NCBI GenBank assembly: GCA_002371135.1
Contig: DFGB01000049.1
Coordinates: 1 to 33,124 of the forward strand
Reading direction: 5' to 3'
Length of the DNA: 33,124 nucleotides
DNA from: Verrucomicrobia bacterium UBA3761
GTDB lineage: Bacteria > Verrucomicrobiota > Kiritimatiellia > RFP12 > UBA1067
Shown here: positions 1-8,024 of the stretch, piece by piece
Layout of the letters: each line of letters begins with the position of its first letter
Numbering within the stretch: position 1 is the first letter of the stretch
The notes under the pieces: generated by a model
What the model was told of the DNA's origin: nothing
What the model saw: the letters and a program-made list of their open reading frames with translations, nothing else
Database searches by the model: none
Made by a program: the position numbers and the translations under genes

Positions 1-405
1 CGATATCCGCGCCTCTTGGCGACCGTTCTCGCGTTCGGCATGAACTACTCTGCATATTTTGCGGAGATCTACCGTGGCGGCATTCTATCCATCGACAAGG
101 GACAGCACGAAGCTGCGACTGCGCTCGGGTTCACGAAATCGCAGACGTTCTTTCGTATTATCCTGCCTCAGACGATCAAGCGTGTCATCCCCGCAGTCGG
201 CAACGAGGTGATAACGCTTGTCAAGGATACGTCGCTCGCGTTTACGATTGCCGTGACGGAGATGTTCACGATCGCCAAGCAGCTTTCTTCCTCGCACACG
301 ACCATGACGCCGCTCGTCGCGGCCGGCGTGTTCTATTATGTTTTCAACTACATAGTCGCCTTTTCCATGGAGCGTCTTGAAAAGCGCTTCGGGTATTACG
401 ATTAG
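1..405 (+). CDS. Polar amino-acid ABC transporter permease, C-terminal part
   Basis: The frame is open from the first base, so this is the last 134 residues of a longer gene. It is an inner-membrane permease of the HisM/GlnP type, which moves amino acids delivered by a binding protein, powered by an ATPase partner. The EAA loop that docks on the ATPase is clear (EAATALGF, then about ten residues, then ILPQ), followed by the family's NEVITLVKDTSLA segment. A last hydrophobic stretch and a short charged tail ending in GYYD complete it. The substrate cannot be read from this part. A 5-bp hairpin (406-418) follows the stop, and the next gene starts 17 bases downstream on the same strand. Confidence 0.9.
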   Translation, partial: RYPRLLATVLAFGMNYSAYFAEIYRGGILSIDKGQHEAATALGFTKSQTFFRIILPQTIKRVIPAVGNEVITLVKDTSLAFTIAVTEMFTIAKQLSSSHTTMTPLVAAGVFYYVFNYIVAFSMERLEKRFGYYD

Positions 406-422
406 GGGACGAAGTCCCGCGC

Positions 423-1343
423 ATGGGTTTTTGCATTCTTCTCGTTTGCGCCTTCATATGGGGTACGGCGTTCGTGGCGCAAAAGACATGCGCCGACCAT
501 CTCGGGCCGTTTGCGATAACGTGTCTGAGGAGCGTAATCGCCGGCTTGTTCCTGCTGGCCGCAGTTCCGTTTTCCCGGAAGTTTCTCTATAAAGGCGCGG
601 GCGCGTCGTTCAGCGCCCGCACGGTAAAGGGCGGCGCCATCTGCGGCATTGCGCTCTTTCTCGCGCAACTCACGCAGCAAATCGGCATCGTGGATACGAC
701 GAGCGGCATATCGGCGTTCTTGACGGCAAACTACATCATACTCGTTCCGATCATCGCGATCTTCGCCGGACGCAAGCCGCCCCTGCGCGCGTTCGTTTGG
801 GCGCTTCTCGCGCTTGCCGGGACGTATTTCATCTGCATTGGCAGTGCGCAGACGGCGTTTTCCCTCGGACGAGGAGAGTCGTGGACGCTGCTTTGCGCAG
901 TCCTTTTTGCATCACAGATTCTCCTTGTCGACCGTTATGCGCCCGGCACGGACGTGATTGCGTTCTCGTGCGTCCAGCAATTCACATGCATGCTGGCGAG
1001 TGCGCCGTTTTTGGCGCTTGCGACGGAACGCGCGAACATCTCTGCGGCGAATATCTCCGCAGCATTTGGTTCGCTTATGTATGTAGGTTTGGTCTCGAGC
1101 GGCATTGCATATACCCTCCAGAATCTCGGCCAGACCAAATGCCCGCCGGCACTAGCGTCCATCGTCATGTCGCTTGAAAGCGCTATAGGAGCGCTCGCCG
1201 GATATTTCATCCTGGGAGATGTCCTCTCGGCGCGTCAGATTGCCGGCTGCGCGATTCTGTTTTCGGCCGTCGTCGCGTCGCAGGTTTGCGGCTTGAAGCC
1301 CCAGACCGGCGACAAGTGCGAACACGACCAGCCAGACGAATGA
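423..1343 (+). CDS. EamA/DMT-family transporter
   Basis: A 306-residue integral membrane protein of the drug/metabolite transporter superfamily, about ten membrane segments in two EamA halves. The first segment carries the family-like IWGTAFVAQ near the N-terminus; the second half ends in a hydrophobic segment around VVASQV followed by a polar tail rich in K, D and E. Substrates vary widely in this family and cannot be predicted here. The ATG at 423 starts directly at membrane segment 1, which fits the family, although the only purine-rich stretch (AGGGG, 404-408) lies rather far upstream and partly in a small hairpin. The last 192 bases overlap, antisense, the end of the HAD-chromate transporter gene. 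The overlapped part is mainly the end of the last helix plus the polar tail. Confidence 0.85.
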   Translation: MGFCILLVCAFIWGTAFVAQKTCADHLGPFAITCLRSVIAGLFLLAAVPFSRKFLYKGAGASFSARTVKGGAICGIALFLAQLTQQIGIVDTTSGISAFLTANYIILVPIIAIFAGRKPPLRAFVWALLALAGTYFICIGSAQTAFSLGRGESWTLLCAVLFASQILLVDRYAPGTDVIAFSCVQQFTCMLASAPFLALATERANISAANISAAFGSLMYVGLVSSGIAYTLQNLGQTKCPPALASIVMSLESAIGALAGYFILGDVLSARQIAGCAILFSAVVASQVCGLKPQTGDKCEHDQPDE

Positions 1344-2447
1344 CGGGTCGAAGAGCGCCATGACGAGTGCAGAGCCAATTGCCAAAAAGAGCGCTCCTTT
1401 CGTCTTGGCGGTTTTGCGGATCATGTCGAAACCAAGCGCGAGAATCATTCCTGCGACTGCGCTTTGGACGCCTGTCAGCGCTTTCGAAAAAACCTCCGTC
1501 CCGCTCAACGCACCATACGCCGCCGCATATGCCGCGATCAGCGCGAAGGGGACGAGCGTGAGGCCGGCGGCCGCGACTAGAGTTCCGGCAAAGCCCCTCA
1601 ACCTGTTGCCGACCAGCATGGCGGTGTTCACCGCAATCACGCCCGGCAAGAGTTGAGCAAGCGCGTAGAGGTCTAGCATTTCCTCCGACTTCGCCCACTG
1701 CCGGCGCGTCACGATTTCGCGCTCCAACAGCGGCAGCAGCGCATATCCGCCGCCAATCAAGACCGCCCCCATTTTCATAAACGACCAGAACAGCGCCCCA
1801 AGGGAGACTTTTCCTCCGAGTCCTGCCACGGCATCGCGCAGGGTGTCGTATACAGGACCTGCTTTGGCGAGCCGTTCTCCCGCATGGCTGCCGCCGGAAT
1901 ACAGCCGCACTTCGACGCCGATCGCATCGGCGACTTCCTTATCGTGCAATGCATCGCCTATCATCACGAAACGCGTGCCGTCGGGGTATTCAGAACGCAG
2001 TTTGGCGATTAGCCTTTTGGCATGGTCGAGTTTGCTCGCGCCGTCGAGATTGTCGACACCGGCGAGGAAATCCATCTTGTCTGCGATGCCAAAGCGCGTG
2101 GTATCGCGTTCGAGCAGATCTTGGCGCAGGGCGGAGAGGATGCCCTGTTTGCATCCTGCGCGCCTCGCATCGTCAATTGCCGCGACCGCATCGGCGGCGA
2201 GGGCTTTCGGTTGTTTGTGGTATGTATCGTGGTATTCCTTCGCGAGCGCGTTCCAGTCTTCGTTTTCGAGGACCATCCCGATCGCTTCGTAGAACGGGCG
2301 TACGGGGAAGGCGAAAGTCTGCTTGTAGAAGGGCATCTCGATCGGCGGCTTGCCGCGGCGCGCGAGCATTATGTTCAGCGTCGCAAGTGCGGCCGCAGTG
2401 TCGTCCAGCAGCGTGCCGTTCCAGTCCCATATTATTACGTTTAGCAT
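1152..2447 (-). CDS. HAD hydrolase fused to a single-domain chromate (CHR) transporter
   Basis: A 431-residue two-part protein. Residues 1-214 are a HAD-type phosphatase: motif I WDWNGTLLDD at the N-terminus, a lysine in GASKLDHAK, and motif IV MIGDALHDKE. From about residue 215 a CHR domain follows with no intervening start codon usable for a full first helix: KMGAVLIGGGYALL, then LLPGVIAVNTAM, the family's GGGYA and PGPIAVN-like signatures, and about six hydrophobic segments. Short CHR proteins normally occur as pairs of separate genes; a second CHR is not seen nearby. The open frame extends upstream to 2612, but that part is the period-9 repeat and the end of cca, so the start is ATG 2447. 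The final 40 or so residues are a polar tail antisense to the EamA gene. Likely last gene of htpX-cca-this unit. The substrate is unknown; chromate is only the family name. Confidence 0.75.
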   Translation of the reverse strand: MLNVIIWDWNGTLLDDTAAALATLNIMLARRGKPPIEMPFYKQTFAFPVRPFYEAIGMVLENEDWNALAKEYHDTYHKQPKALAADAVAAIDDARRAGCKQGILSALRQDLLERDTTRFGIADKMDFLAGVDNLDGASKLDHAKRLIAKLRSEYPDGTRFVMIGDALHDKEVADAIGVEVRLYSGGSHAGERLAKAGPVYDTLRDAVAGLGGKVSLGALFWSFMKMGAVLIGGGYALLPLLEREIVTRRQWAKSEEMLDLYALAQLLPGVIAVNTAMLVGNRLRGFAGTLVAAAGLTLVPFALIAAYAAAYGALSGTEVFSKALTGVQSAVAGMILALGFDMIRKTAKTKGALFLAIGSALVMALFDPSFVWLVVFALVAGLGLQAANLRRDDGRKQNRAAGNLTRREDISQDEISGERSYSAFKRHDDGR

Positions 2448-2450
2448 TTT

Positions 2451-2514
2451 AAGTCCGAAGTCCGAAGTCCTAGAGGTGCTAGATGTTCTAGAAGTCCTGG
2501 ATATCCTAGCTCTG
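2451..2514. repeat. CTAGANNTT tandem repeat, copy A
   Basis: Two period-7 units of the type AGTCCGA (2452-2465) run into five 9-base units (2470-2514): CTAGAGGTG, CTAGATGTT, CTAGAAGTC, CTGGATATC, CTAGCTCTG. It fills the gap between cca and the HAD-CHR gene and supplies the cca stop codon (2506-2508, minus strand). Confidence 0.85.
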
Positions 2515-3861
2515 GACTTTCTCCAGCCAATTTTTCGCGCCGGCGATATCGTAGAATTCTCCTTCGAGCTGCGCTTCGTACGCGGCGCAGAGGATACGGC
2601 CGAATCCGGCACCGGGTTTCATGCCGCGCTCGATGAGGTGGCGGCCCATGAGAATAGGTTTGGGGGCGGAATCCTTGACGCGCAATTCTTCGGCCCTTTT
2701 AAGAAGCCAGTCGAGGCATTCGAGATCGGGCTTTGCGGGAGGGCGGCCGGAATCGTCCGCCGCGCAAAGCCGGACCAGCCGGTCGATTCGCTTTACCTCC
2801 GCCGCAAGGCGCCTGACGGCGCTGTCGCCCGCGTTCGACTTCCACATTGCGTACGGCCTCATGTGGGCCTTGACGAGCGGCGGGACTTCGGCGAGGATGC
2901 GCTCTTCGTTCGTCAGGCGCCGCAGGAACGAAAGCGTGGGCGCGACGCCTGCCGTGTCGTGCCCGGGCGATACGAAGCGTCGCTTCTGCGGGTCGTAGCG
3001 GCTTGCGATCGGCTTGCCGAAATCGTGGCACAGGACGGCGAGGCCGACGATGAGGTCCTCGTCCGGCTCCTGTCGTGGCGAGAGGCGGGCGAAGGCGTCC
3101 AGCGCCGCGAGGGTGTGGTTCCAGACGTCACCCTCGGGATGCCACTCTTTCGCCTGTTCGCACCCCACGAGCGCCGCGAGTTCGGGATAGAACCTCAGCC
3201 AAGTCGATTCTCGCAGAAAACCGAGGCCGAGCGAAATCTTCCTCCCTTTTACGAGCATCTTGCGCCATTCCTCGAAGAGGCGCTCGCAAGGCAGGTTTTC
3301 AGCGTCCATCCGCCTGCAAACTTCTACCGTCTCTTGCGCGACGCGGAACTCGAACCTCGCCGCGAACTGCATGGCCCTCAGGACGCGCAGCGGGTCTTCG
3401 CAGAAGTGGTCCGAGACGTGGCGAATGATGCCGCGCTTCAAGTCCGCGCGTCCGTTCCACGGGTCGAAAATTTCGTCTGTGAGCGGATCGCGGTAGATGG
3501 CGTTGATGGTGAAGTCGCGCCGGGCGGAGGCTTCTTCGAGCGAGAGCGAGCTGTCGCATTCAATGCCAAACGAGCGATGCCCGGGCCCGAGCTTCGTTTC
3601 GCGGCGCGGAAGGGCGATGTCGATATCGAAATGCTGAAGTTTGATGACGCCGAACGAGGCCCCCACTTCATCGAGCCGGAAGCGTTCCGCGAGGGCGGCG
3701 GCCAGACGGTCCGGCGCGATGCCGAATACCTCGAAATCGTAATCCTTTAAGGCTGCGCCGCCGAGAAGGCCATCGCGCACCGAGCCGCCGACGAGGAGCG
3801 CTCTGCCGCCTGCGTTCCTCGCGATTTCCGCGACCGCCGTTATCGCTTCTTCGTTCGTCAT
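2506..3861 (-). CDS. cca: CCA-adding enzyme / poly(A) polymerase family, with HD domain
   Basis: A 451-residue nucleotidyltransferase that adds or repairs the CCA end of tRNAs in the cytoplasm. The N-terminal head has the class II motif LVGGSVRD and the metal-binding pair DYDFEVFG; RRDFTINA and DPLRVLRAMQFAARF are the RRD and ligand-binding motifs. A C-terminal HD domain is seen (CHDFGKP, then an HDTAG motif), so this is the PcnB/Cca-HD branch. Poly(A) polymerase activity cannot be excluded. The start overlaps the htpX stop by one base (TGATG), which predicts translational coupling. The stop codon TAG lies in the first unit of a CTAG-rich tandem repeat. The single tRNA in this window already encodes its own CCA, so here the enzyme may mainly repair ends. 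Confidence 0.9.
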   Translation of the reverse strand: MTNEEAITAVAEIARNAGGRALLVGGSVRDGLLGGAALKDYDFEVFGIAPDRLAAALAERFRLDEVGASFGVIKLQHFDIDIALPRRETKLGPGHRSFGIECDSSLSLEEASARRDFTINAIYRDPLTDEIFDPWNGRADLKRGIIRHVSDHFCEDPLRVLRAMQFAARFEFRVAQETVEVCRRMDAENLPCERLFEEWRKMLVKGRKISLGLGFLRESTWLRFYPELAALVGCEQAKEWHPEGDVWNHTLAALDAFARLSPRQEPDEDLIVGLAVLCHDFGKPIASRYDPQKRRFVSPGHDTAGVAPTLSFLRRLTNEERILAEVPPLVKAHMRPYAMWKSNAGDSAVRRLAAEVKRIDRLVRLCAADDSGRPPAKPDLECLDWLLKRAEELRVKDSAPKPILMGRHLIERGMKPGAGFGRILCAAYEAQLEGEFYDIAGAKNWLEKVQS

Positions 3862-4754
3862 CAGTCGAAAAGGCCGAGCGTTTCAAGTGCCCTTATGCGG
3901 CGCTCGAGGGCGGGATGGGTGGCGAAAAGCGATTCCTTTGGCTTGCCTGCGATGCCGAACGCCTTGAGCGAATCCGGCAGCACGCCCGGCTGGAGATTGC
4001 CGAGGCGGCGCAAGGCGGCGATCATTGGCGCAGTCGAGCCCAAGAGCCGCGCGCTGCCGGCATCGGCCGCGAACTCCCTCTTCCTCGAATACCAGCATGT
4101 GATTATCGATGCGAGCAATCCAAGCGCTATTTCAAAGACGTGCATAAGCATGTAATATGTGAAACCGCCCGAACCTCGCCGCGACCGGTTGTCGCCCGAC
4201 AGCCCTCGCGCCACCACACTCGCCGCGATGCGCGAGAAGAATATGACGAATACGTTTATGACGCCCTGCGCGAGGCACATCGTCACCATGTCGCCGTTCG
4301 CCACGTGCGTCATCTCGTGGCCGAGCACCGCCCGCAATTCTTCCTTCGTCATCTGGCGCATGATGTCTGACGAAACGGCTATCAGCGCCGAGTTGCGGAA
4401 CGCTCCGGTCGCAAAGGCGTTCGCGCTCCCTTTGTAGATCGCGACCTCCGGCGTTTTGAGATTCGCCCGCCTGGCGAGATCCTCGACCGTCGCGACAAGC
4501 CACCTCTCCGCCTCGCCTTCCTCGCCGGTTATCGTCTTCGCCCCCACCGATATTTTCGCCATCGTTTTCGACAGGATGAGCGATATTATCGCGCCGCCAA
4601 AACCGAATACGAGCGAGAAGCACGCAAGTTGCGTATAATCGCCAAACACCTCCGACATCTGCACTCCGAACAGCGCGAATACTATCGAGGTCGTTATCGA
4701 CAGCATCGCCAGTATCGCCACGTTCACGAGCGTAAACAGCATTACCCGTTTCAT
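3861..4754 (-). CDS. htpX: Membrane zinc metalloprotease HtpX (M48)
   Basis: A 297-residue inner-membrane protease that degrades misfolded membrane proteins. Two N-terminal hydrophobic segments (about residues 7-30 and 42-64) precede the cytosolic catalytic part. The zinc site HEMTH and the downstream glutamate in the KREFAAD segment are intact, and two further hydrophobic segments lie between them, as is normal in HtpX. Length and motif order match the family. The ATG at 4754 is preceded by AAGGAG (4764-4769, read on the minus strand) and by a strong promoter with -10 at 4787-4792. It is the first gene of a minus-strand unit with cca and the HAD-CHR fusion, divergent from the HydG-like gene. 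Confidence 0.93.
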   Translation of the reverse strand: MKRVMLFTLVNVAILAMLSITTSIVFALFGVQMSEVFGDYTQLACFSLVFGFGGAIISLILSKTMAKISVGAKTITGEEGEAERWLVATVEDLARRANLKTPEVAIYKGSANAFATGAFRNSALIAVSSDIMRQMTKEELRAVLGHEMTHVANGDMVTMCLAQGVINVFVIFFSRIAASVVARGLSGDNRSRRGSGGFTYYMLMHVFEIALGLLASIITCWYSRKREFAADAGSARLLGSTAPMIAALRRLGNLQPGVLPDSLKAFGIAGKPKESLFATHPALERRIRALETLGLFD

Positions 4755-4786
4755 ATGCTTTTTTCTCCTTGTTCAATCGGGGTGTG

Positions 4787-4816
4787 ATTATATCATTTAG
4801 CATCCCTTGCGGTCAA
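4787..4816 (-). promoter_or_regulatory. Promoter of htpX
   Basis: On the minus strand, TTGACC (4811-4816), an 18-bp spacer ending in TGA, then TATAAT (4787-4792). The -35 lies in the left arm of the inverted repeat shared with the divergent promoter. A start site near 4780 would give a leader of about 25 bases with a good Shine-Dalgarno. Confidence 0.75.
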
Positions 4817-4841
4817 GAGCGTCCGCGCTTGACCGCAAGGG
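4804..4841. repeat. Perfect 14-bp inverted repeat between divergent promoters
   Basis: CCCTTGCGGTCAAG (4804-4817) and its exact reverse complement (4828-4841) are separated by 10 bases. Each arm contains the -35 hexamer of one of the two divergent promoters, so the repeat is centred between htpX and the HydG-like gene. It may simply be two matching promoters facing away from each other, or an operator that controls both. Confidence 0.8.
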
Positions 4842-4858
4842 CGGGCAAATGCTATAAT
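4829..4858 (+). promoter_or_regulatory. Promoter of the HydG-like operon
   Basis: TTGACC (4829-4834), 18-bp spacer ending in TGC, TATAAT (4853-4858). The predicted transcript starts near 4865, giving a leader of about 30 bases without a Shine-Dalgarno sequence. The segment GGCGGGCAAATG before the -10 is identical to that in the purF-like promoter. Confidence 0.78.
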
Positions 4859-4895
4859 ATCCGCCAATCAGAAATTTTACTTCTCAGTTTCCACA

Positions 4896-6428
4896 ATGGC
4901 AGACACATCGAGACTCAGGCACTTCAAGGACGCCGCCGACTATGCCAAGAATTTCATCATCCAGGGAGAAATAGACAAGTATCTCCCCGGTGGCAGGCAT
5001 TTTATCGACGATGCGCTCATAACAAAACTCATCGCAGAGATGGATTCGACTTCAGCGGACCCCGCAAGGGTCCGCGAAATAATCGCAAAAAGCGAAGAAA
5101 CTTGCGAGACCCTTCTTCCTGAAGAGACGGCCGAGCTAATGAAGGTGACGGACCCTGGTCTCTTTGAAGAGATGCGTGCGGCCGCAGACCGCATCAAGCA
5201 CAAAGTCTACGACAACCGCATCGTGATGTTCGCGCCGCTCTACATGTCGAATCTGTGCGTGAACGGCTGTAAATACTGCGGCTTCCGCGAAGGCAACTCG
5301 CTGCAAAAGCGCAGGGTGCTGACGATGGACGAGTTGAAGGAGGAGATCGACGTTCTTGCCGGGCGCATCGGGCACAAGCGGCTCATCGCGGTTTACGGCG
5401 AGCACCCGTCGACATCTACCGAGTATATCGCCGAAACCATCGAAACATGCTATGCCAGGCAAGTCGCAGCGCCGCGCACCGGCGCAAAAGTCGGCATTCG
5501 CCGCGTAAACGTGAACGCGGCGCCGCTGCCTGTCGAGGATTTGAAGGTCCTGCGCTCTGTCGGCATCGGTACGTTCCAGGTGTTCCAGGAGACTTACAAT
5601 CGCAAGCTCTACGAGCAGATGCATCCTGCATGGAGCGTGAAGGGCAACTACGACTGGCGCACTACGTGCTTCCACCGCTGTCTCGAGGCGGGCGTCGACG
5701 ATGTCGGCCTCGGGGTCCTCTACGGCTTGTGCGACTGGCGCTACGAATTGCTGGCGACGATCCTCCATGCTCGCGACCTCGAGCGCTGGTTCAATATCGG
5801 CCCTCATACGCTTTCGTTCCCGCGGCTGGAGCCTGCGAGCGGGACGCGCGTTCCCGAGGAATCGCCGTGGCTTATCGACGACGCCACGTTTGCGCGCATC
5901 CTCGTAATCGCACGCCTCAGCGTCCCTTACACGGGCATGATTGTCACGGCGCGCGAATCCCCGGCCAGCCGCAACAAGGTGCTCGACCACGGCATGACGC
6001 AGCTGGACTGCTCCTCGAACATCGCCATCAAGGGCTATTCCGATTTCGAGAGCGAGGCGCATCAGGAGAAGGAGCGCCAGCAGTTCCTCTTGGGCGACAA
6101 CAGGTCGATAGACGAAATGGTGCGCTATCTCGCTTCGCGCGGCATCATTACATCGTTCTGCACGGCGGGCTACCGTTGCGGCCGCACGGGCGGATGCATC
6201 ATGGACGCGCTCAAAACCGGCCGCGAGGGCAAGTTCTGCAAAATCAACGCCGTCCTTACATTTCGCGAGTGGCTGGACGATTTCGCCTCCGACGAGACGC
6301 GCAAGATTGGCGACGCGCTTATCGACAAGGAGCTGGCCGCCATCAAGGAGTGGTTGCCGAAATTCTTCCCGTCGGTGATGAAGCAATACGAAGCTACGTG
6401 CAGGGGCGAGCGCGATTTGTTCTTCTAG
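4896..6428 (+). CDS. HydG-like radical SAM enzyme with altered C-terminal cysteine motif
   Basis: A 510-residue radical SAM protein of the HydG/ThiH (tyrosine lyase) family. HydG cleaves L-tyrosine and turns the fragment into the CO and cyanide ligands of [FeFe]-hydrogenase. The SAM-cluster motif CX3CX2C is intact (C121, C125, C128: CVNGCKYC). HydG has a second cluster bound by a C-terminal CX2CX22C motif. Here the first and last cysteines are in place (C422 and C448), but the middle position is glycine (G425 in CTAGYRC), and new cysteines appear at C428 and C434. The C-terminal region INAVLTFREWLDDF is HydG-like. No hydrogenase, hydE or hydF is in the window; the next two genes, 12 and 18 bases apart, encode an amidohydrolase and an alcohol dehydrogenase. 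It could be a true HydG variant or a paralogue with another substrate or product. Confidence 0.8.
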   Translation: MADTSRLRHFKDAADYAKNFIIQGEIDKYLPGGRHFIDDALITKLIAEMDSTSADPARVREIIAKSEETCETLLPEETAELMKVTDPGLFEEMRAAADRIKHKVYDNRIVMFAPLYMSNLCVNGCKYCGFREGNSLQKRRVLTMDELKEEIDVLAGRIGHKRLIAVYGEHPSTSTEYIAETIETCYARQVAAPRTGAKVGIRRVNVNAAPLPVEDLKVLRSVGIGTFQVFQETYNRKLYEQMHPAWSVKGNYDWRTTCFHRCLEAGVDDVGLGVLYGLCDWRYELLATILHARDLERWFNIGPHTLSFPRLEPASGTRVPEESPWLIDDATFARILVIARLSVPYTGMIVTARESPASRNKVLDHGMTQLDCSSNIAIKGYSDFESEAHQEKERQQFLLGDNRSIDEMVRYLASRGIITSFCTAGYRCGRTGGCIMDALKTGREGKFCKINAVLTFREWLDDFASDETRKIGDALIDKELAAIKEWLPKFFPSVMKQYEATCRGERDLFF

Positions 6429-6440
6429 AGGAGGCGCGGC

Positions 6441-8006
6441 ATGATACGGATCGCGGACGGCTTGATTGTCGACGGCACGCTCAAACCCGCCTTCGCGGGC
6501 GACGTCTTCATCGACGGCGACAGAATTGCCGACGTGGTGCCGGGCGGCGTCGCGAACGCGGAAGGGTGCGAGACTCTTGATGCGAGGGGTTGCATCGTGA
6601 GCCCCGGTTTCATCGACTGCCATTCGCATTCAGACGCGTATCTGGTCGTGGAGCCTTCGGCGCCGTCGAAGATTTCGCAGGGCGTGACGACGGAAATCAA
6701 CGGCCAGTGCGGTGGGAGCGTCGCGCCGCGCTATGGCGAGGCCAGGCTTTCTTCCGATTGGGCTTCGGTGCTGGGCGAAAAACTCGTGTGGCGCTCGCTT
6801 GCAGAGTATCGCGAAACGCTGGAGGCGGCGCGGCCGGCGATCAATACAATCCAGTTCGTCGGGCACAATACCCTTCGCTCGTCGGTCGTCGGCTATGTAG
6901 GCCGAGAAGCGACTGAAGACGAATTGCGCCGCATGGAAACGCTGCTCGCCGAGTCTCTCGACGCGGGCGCATGGGGCCTTACGACCGGCCTCATCTATCA
7001 GCCCGGCAAATATTCCACGCCAGAAGAAGTGACGCGCCTTGCGAAAGTCGCAGCGAGAAAGGGTGGCTTCTACGCCACACACATGCGCAGCGAGGGCGAT
7101 AGAATCCTCGAAGCGATCGACGAGGTGATCGCGCTCGTGGAGGCGACAGGGATCCGCGCAGAAATCTCCCACCTCAAGACTAGCGGCCGCCGCAACTGGG
7201 GCAAAATCGACGCCGTCCTCGACAAGATGCAGCGCGAGATCGACTCTGGCCGGCTTCTCGGCAGCGACAGGTATCCGTATTGCGCGGCCGGGACCGACCT
7301 CGACGTGCTCTTCCCGGACTGGGCCGGCGAGGGTGCGGCCAAGGCGGAATGCGAACGCCTCGCCGATTCCGCGATTCGCGCGAAGATCGTCGACGAGTTG
7401 AACGCGCTAGACCGCGATTGGTCGGAAGTGATGATTGGCGGCGTCTGGTGTGAAGAGAACCGCGCCTACCCGGGGCGGAATATCGCCGAAATCGCGTCCA
7501 CCGAAAATCTCACGCCGGGCGAACTAGTCTGCAGGTTGCTCGAACGCGACAAGTGCCGCACGGGCGCCTTCTTCTTTGGCATGTGCGAAGAAAACCTTGC
7601 AAAGATATATTCCATGCCGTGGGTGCTGCCCGGCTCCGACGCTTCGTTGCGTGCGCCCTGGGGGCCGCTCGGCAAGGATCATCCCCACCCTCGCGCGTAC
7701 GGAACGATGCCGGAGTTCTACTCGCGCGTGCGCTCGCTCGGCTTTACGCGCGAGGAGGCGGTCCGGCGCATGACGCTCGCTGCGGCCGAACGCTTCGACA
7801 TCCCCTCGCGCGGCATCCTAGCCAAGGGCGCTTATGCCGACATCGCCGTCTGGAAGGAAGTCGAATTCAAATCGTGCGCGACGTATACCGAGCCTCACCA
7901 GTTCGCCTCCGGCGTCCGGGCCGTTTTCGTCAACGGCTCTCTCGCCTACACGCCTGGCGATTTCTCCCGTCCGCGCACAGGCAGAATGCTTTCTCGCAAA
8001 TGCTAA
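6441..8006 (+). CDS. D-aminoacylase-type amidohydrolase (N-acyl-D-amino-acid deacylase family)
   Basis: A 521-residue metal-dependent hydrolase of the amidohydrolase superfamily, cytoplasmic (no signal peptide). Family features in order: GFIDCHSHSD (the HxH metal ligands), GQCGGSVAP (the family's GNCG.S site with the metal-binding cysteine), ATHMRSEGD and EISHLKTSG (histidine ligands), PGSDA (catalytic aspartate), HPHPRAYGT, and the ADIAVWK strand returning to the small beta domain. These match D-aminoacylases and N-acyl-D-Glu/Asp deacylases; related enzymes hydrolyse dihydropyrimidine-like or other amides, so the exact substrate is open. A strong Shine-Dalgarno (GAGGAGG) precedes the ATG, 12 bases after the HydG-like stop, so the two are almost certainly cotranscribed. 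Confidence 0.82.
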   Translation: MIRIADGLIVDGTLKPAFAGDVFIDGDRIADVVPGGVANAEGCETLDARGCIVSPGFIDCHSHSDAYLVVEPSAPSKISQGVTTEINGQCGGSVAPRYGEARLSSDWASVLGEKLVWRSLAEYRETLEAARPAINTIQFVGHNTLRSSVVGYVGREATEDELRRMETLLAESLDAGAWGLTTGLIYQPGKYSTPEEVTRLAKVAARKGGFYATHMRSEGDRILEAIDEVIALVEATGIRAEISHLKTSGRRNWGKIDAVLDKMQREIDSGRLLGSDRYPYCAAGTDLDVLFPDWAGEGAAKAECERLADSAIRAKIVDELNALDRDWSEVMIGGVWCEENRAYPGRNIAEIASTENLTPGELVCRLLERDKCRTGAFFFGMCEENLAKIYSMPWVLPGSDASLRAPWGPLGKDHPHPRAYGTMPEFYSRVRSLGFTREEAVRRMTLAAAERFDIPSRGILAKGAYADIAVWKEVEFKSCATYTEPHQFASGVRAVFVNGSLAYTPGDFSRPRTGRMLSRKC

Positions 8007-8024
8007 CCTCGAAAGGAGCGATAA

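Noticed and set aside
2350..3750. A 466-codon plus-strand frame opposite cca
   Set aside because: Begins in HAD-CHR and crosses the repeat array; cca on the other strand has all its motifs.
5136..6629. A 497-codon open frame on the minus strand opposite the HydG-like gene
   Set aside because: Its product is arginine/alanine-rich with no recognisable domain, and the plus strand carries a clear enzyme. High GC makes long antisense frames common.
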